From Georgenia sp. (GTDB taxonomy: Bacteria > Actinomycetota > Actinomycetes > Actinomycetales > Actinomycetaceae), in assembly GCA_027322565.1 (NCBI GenBank), contig DAHVRG010000021.1, positions 1 through 7,391 on the forward strand: a stretch of DNA of 7,391 nt. The letters run 5' to 3'. The position numbers and the translations under genes were made by a program. Of this stretch, positions 5,460 through 7,391 are shown piece by piece. Under the pieces are notes generated by a model, which was not told the DNA's origin, did not search any database, and was given only the letters and a program-made list of their open reading frames with translations. The first letter of the stretch is position 1, and the number at the start of each line of letters is the position of its first letter.

Positions 5460-5834
5460 CTACCGCGTCGCCCAGCACAGGCAGAACGGGTGTCCGGCCG
5501 GGTCGGCGTACACCTGGAAGTCGTCCGGACCCTCTCCCCCGTGGGCCTCCGCGAGGAGCCGGGCGCCGAGCGACATGACGTGCTCGTGCGCGGCGGCGAT
5601 GTCCTCGACCCACAGGTCGAGGTGGAGCTGCTGCGGGGGTTCGCCGTCCGGCCAGTCCGGTGGGACGTGGTCGGGCGCCAGCTGCACCGCCACCCGAGGC
5701 TCGCCGTCGACGAGGACCCGGTGCCAGTCGTCCCGCGCGTCGTCGAGGGTGCCGCCGAGCACTCCCGCCCAGAAACGGCTCTCCGCGGCGATGTCCGCCG
5801 CGTCGAAGACGACGATCTGCTGGTTGATCCGCAT
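5460..5834 (-). CDS. VOC family (glyoxalase-like) protein
   Basis: This 124-residue single-domain protein of the vicinal oxygen chelate fold is the typical size of the 'Glyoxalase-like domain' group. It has two beta-alpha-beta-beta-beta modules. The first contains ESRFWAGVLGG (18-28) and PRVAVQLAP (46-54). The second contains QQLHLDLWVEDIAAAHEHV (68-86), SLGARLLAEAH (88-98) and the terminal DPAGHPFCLCWA (111-122). H71 in the HLDLWVEDI strand is the likeliest metal ligand. Members serve as metal-dependent lyases or dioxygenases, or as binding proteins for drugs such as bleomycin; no specific substrate can be assigned. The ATG at 5834 has GAGGGGG (5839-5845) four bases upstream. It is divergent from the FGGY kinase (135-base gap) and convergent with the second GNAT gene. 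Confidence 0.92.
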   Translation of the reverse strand: MRINQQIVVFDAADIAAESRFWAGVLGGTLDDARDDWHRVLVDGEPRVAVQLAPDHVPPDWPDGEPPQQLHLDLWVEDIAAAHEHVMSLGARLLAEAHGGEGPDDFQVYADPAGHPFCLCWATR

Positions 5835-5857
5835 GGGGCCCCCTCGGTCGTCGCGCC

Positions 5858-5863
5858 ATCGTA
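5858..5863 (-). promoter_or_regulatory. Candidate -10 box TACGAT for the VOC gene
   Basis: On the minus strand GCTACGATGG holds a TAnnnT box. A transcript starting near 5851 would have a leader of about 17 bases that includes the GAGGGGG ribosome binding site. The same hexamer appears on the opposite strand at 5926-5931 for the kinase. No clear -35 is visible. Confidence 0.5.
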
Positions 5864-5925
5864 GCGGGCCGACACCGGGGACGGAGCCGGCCTCGGCGGG
5901 CGCTCGGGCGTGTCCGGTCCCGACC

Positions 5926-5931
5926 TACGAT
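5926..5931 (+). promoter_or_regulatory. Candidate -10 box TACGAT for the FGGY kinase gene
   Basis: CCTACGATGAG on the plus strand fits TAnnnT. Transcription would start near 5938, with a leader of about 32 bases carrying the TGGAGG ribosome binding site. GGTC-cc-GACC (5916-5925), a short inverted repeat, lies directly upstream and could be a regulator contact. The -35 position is not recognisable, which suits a regulated or activator-dependent promoter. Confidence 0.5.
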
Positions 5932-5958
5932 GAGGGCAGCACCCACTCGAACCGGAAC

Positions 5959-5964
5959 TGGAGG
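5959..5964 (+). promoter_or_regulatory. Ribosome binding site TGGAGG of the FGGY kinase
   Basis: TGGAGG ends five bases before GTG 5970 and fixes that start. It yields an N-terminal extension of about 25 residues before the kinase core. Confidence 0.75.
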
Positions 5965-5969
5965 CCTCA

Positions 5970-7391
5970 GTGACACACCCGGACGCGGCAGCACCTTCGG
6001 AACGGACGGACGACGCCGCCCGGGACGCCGTCCTCGCCGGCCGCACCTCGCTCGGGATCGAGCTGGGGTCCACCCGCATCAAGGCCTGCCTCGTCGGGCC
6101 GGACCCGGCCACCGTCCTGGCGGTGGGGTCGCACGCGTGGGAGAACGAGTACGTCGACCGGATGTGGACCTACTCCCTGGAGTCGGTGTGGTCCGGGGTG
6201 CAGGCGGCCTACACCGACCTCGTCGCGGACGTCGAGCGACGCTACGGTGTGCGCCCGTCGACCTTCGGGGCCATCGGGGTCTCGGGGATGATGCACGGCT
6301 ACCTCGCCTTCGCCGAGGACGAGGAGCTCCTCGTGCCGTTCCGCACCTGGCGCAACACGACGACCGGTCCCGCCGCGGCCGAGCTCTCCGAGCTGTTCGG
6401 CGTCAACATCCCGCTGCGGTGGTCGGTCGCCCACCTCTACCAGGCCGTGCTCGACGCCGAGCCCCACGTCGGCAGCGTCCGCTTCCTCACCACCCTGTCC
6501 GGCTACGTCCACTGGCGGCTGACCGGGGAGCAGGTGCTCGGGGTCGGCGACGCCTCGGGCATGTTCCCGATCGACGACGCGACCGGGGGGTACGACGCCC
6601 GGATGGCCGACCGTTTCGACGCGCTCGTCGCCGAGCGCGTCCCCGGCCTGAAGGTCCGCGAGCTGCTGCCGCGGGTGCTGCGGGCCGGTGAGCCGGCCGG
6701 CCGGCTCACCGCCGAGGGCGCCGCGCTGCTCGACCCGTCCGGCACCCTGCAGCCGGGCGTGCCGCTGTGCCCGCCGGAGGGGGATGCGGGCACCGGGATG
6801 GTCGCGACGAGCTCGGTCGCCCCACGCACCGGGAACGTCAGCACCGGGACGAGCATCTTCGCCATGGTCGTCCTCCAGCGTCCGCTGCGCGGTCTCCACC
6901 CGGAGATCGACCTCGTCACCACCCCGAGCGGTGAGCCGGTGGCGATGGTCCACTGCAACAACGGCGCGAGCGAGCTCGCCGCGTGGGCGGAGCTCTTCGG
7001 TCGGTTCGCCGCCCGCTCCGGGTCCCCGCTGGAGCCCGACGCCGTCTTCGCGACCCTGCTCGGCGAGGCCCTCGAGGGCGACCCCGACGCCGGTGGCCTC
7101 CTCGCCTACAACCACCTCGCCGGCGAGCCGGTCGCGGGCCTGACCGAGGGCCGCCCGCTGATCGTCCGCAGCCCGGACAGCCGGTTCACCCTCGCCAACT
7201 TCGTCCGGGCGCAGGTGTACGGCGTGTTCGGGACGCTGAGCCTGGGGATGGAGGTGCTCGCCGGCGAGGGCGTGCAGATCGACCGGATGCTCGCCCACGG
7301 CGGCCTCTTCCGCACCCCCGGGGTGGCCCAGCGGATGCTCGCCGCCGCGCTCGACGCACCGGTGGCGGTCGCGGCCACCGCCTCCGAGGGC
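5970..7391 (+). CDS. FGGY-family carbohydrate kinase, 3' end beyond window (xylulokinase/ribulokinase-like)
   Basis: 474 codons are present with no stop; the family is about 500-550 residues, so only a short C-terminal part is missing. It would phosphorylate a pentulose or related sugar with ATP in the cytosol. After a polar N-terminal extension (1-25) come the phosphate-1 motif SLGIELGSTRIK (27-38), with Glu31 where most FGGY kinases have Asp; the GVSGMMHGYLAF segment (103-114); PFRTWRNTTTG (123-133); the catalytic aspartate D272 in PPEGDAGTGM; a phosphate-2-type NVSTGTSIF stretch soon after; and the late AHGGLFRTPG motif just before the edge. The wording WENEYVDRMWTYSLE and LTTLSGYVHWRLTGE recalls the COG1070 kinase group that accompanies L-arabinose genes in some Firmicutes and actinobacteria and includes the non-AraB ribulokinase of Clostridium acetobutylicum. 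L-ribulokinase is thus a candidate, from memory of the family rather than proof. GTG start with TGGAGG five bases upstream. Confidence 0.93.
   Translation, partial: MTHPDAAAPSERTDDAARDAVLAGRTSLGIELGSTRIKACLVGPDPATVLAVGSHAWENEYVDRMWTYSLESVWSGVQAAYTDLVADVERRYGVRPSTFGAIGVSGMMHGYLAFAEDEELLVPFRTWRNTTTGPAAAELSELFGVNIPLRWSVAHLYQAVLDAEPHVGSVRFLTTLSGYVHWRLTGEQVLGVGDASGMFPIDDATGGYDARMADRFDALVAERVPGLKVRELLPRVLRAGEPAGRLTAEGAALLDPSGTLQPGVPLCPPEGDAGTGMVATSSVAPRTGNVSTGTSIFAMVVLQRPLRGLHPEIDLVTTPSGEPVAMVHCNNGASELAAWAELFGRFAARSGSPLEPDAVFATLLGEALEGDPDAGGLLAYNHLAGEPVAGLTEGRPLIVRSPDSRFTLANFVRAQVYGVFGTLSLGMEVLAGEGVQIDRMLAHGGLFRTPGVAQRMLAAALDAPVAVAATASEG

Noticed and set aside
5967..7298. Minus-strand open frame of 443 codons opposite the FGGY kinase
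   Set aside because: It is rich in Arg, Gly and Glu, has no recognisable domain, and is fully explained as a GC-driven shadow of the kinase, whose frame has complete FGGY motifs.
1..7391. Mobile element, CRISPR array, tRNA/rRNA, toxin-antitoxin or phage-defence module
   Set aside because: No transposase or integrase motifs, no direct-repeat arrays, no tRNA-like cloverleaf and no recognisable defence domains were seen; composition is uniform.

Overview
The window comes from a very GC-rich bacterial chromosome, clearly above 70 % G+C. Codons end almost exclusively in G or C. Start codons are a mix of ATG and GTG, and several genes are preceded by TAnnnT -10 boxes without a recognisable -35. 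This fits an actinomycete (Actinomycetota); the sequence alone does not allow a genus call. Nothing suggests a mobile element, phage, CRISPR array, or rRNA or tRNA gene, and base composition is uniform throughout.

Layout from left to right. (1) Positions 1-823, plus strand: the last 24 codons of a fumarylacetoacetate-hydrolase (FAH) family protein, followed four bases later by a complete short-chain dehydrogenase (SDR). An FAH/SDR pair is typical of non-phosphorylative sugar-acid catabolism such as the L-fucose/L-rhamnose diketo route, so the true operon lies mostly to the left of the window. (2) Positions 824-3673, minus strand: three genes in the order DinB/DUF664 protein, MFS transporter, D-2-hydroxyacid dehydrogenase, separated by only 33 and 30 bases and so possibly one operon. 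Its last gene abuts the SDR tail to tail with no spacer. (3) Positions 3674-3895: a 222-base divergent promoter region with two short inverted repeats and a candidate -10 box on each strand. (4) Positions 3896-5453, plus strand: a 73-residue protein of unknown function, a GC-rich hairpin, then two tandem GNAT-like genes. The first GNAT gene appears to be leaderless. (5) Positions 5460-5834, minus strand: a small single-domain VOC/glyoxalase-like protein, tail to tail with the second GNAT gene. (6) Positions 5970-7391, plus strand: the first 474 codons of an FGGY sugar kinase that runs off the right edge, transcribed divergently from the VOC gene through a 135-base region. That region carries two mirror-image TACGAT -10 boxes.

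Taken together this looks like ordinary accessory-metabolism chromosome: two sugar/sugar-acid catabolic loci, each cut by a window edge, flank a group of small housekeeping-like enzymes (DinB, GNAT, VOC). I do not see convincing evidence for an undescribed multi-gene system. The points most worth checking are the identity of the FGGY kinase, which resembles a non-classical ribulokinase-type group; the mirrored divergent promoter in front of it; the leaderless GNAT start; and the uncharacterised 73-residue protein.
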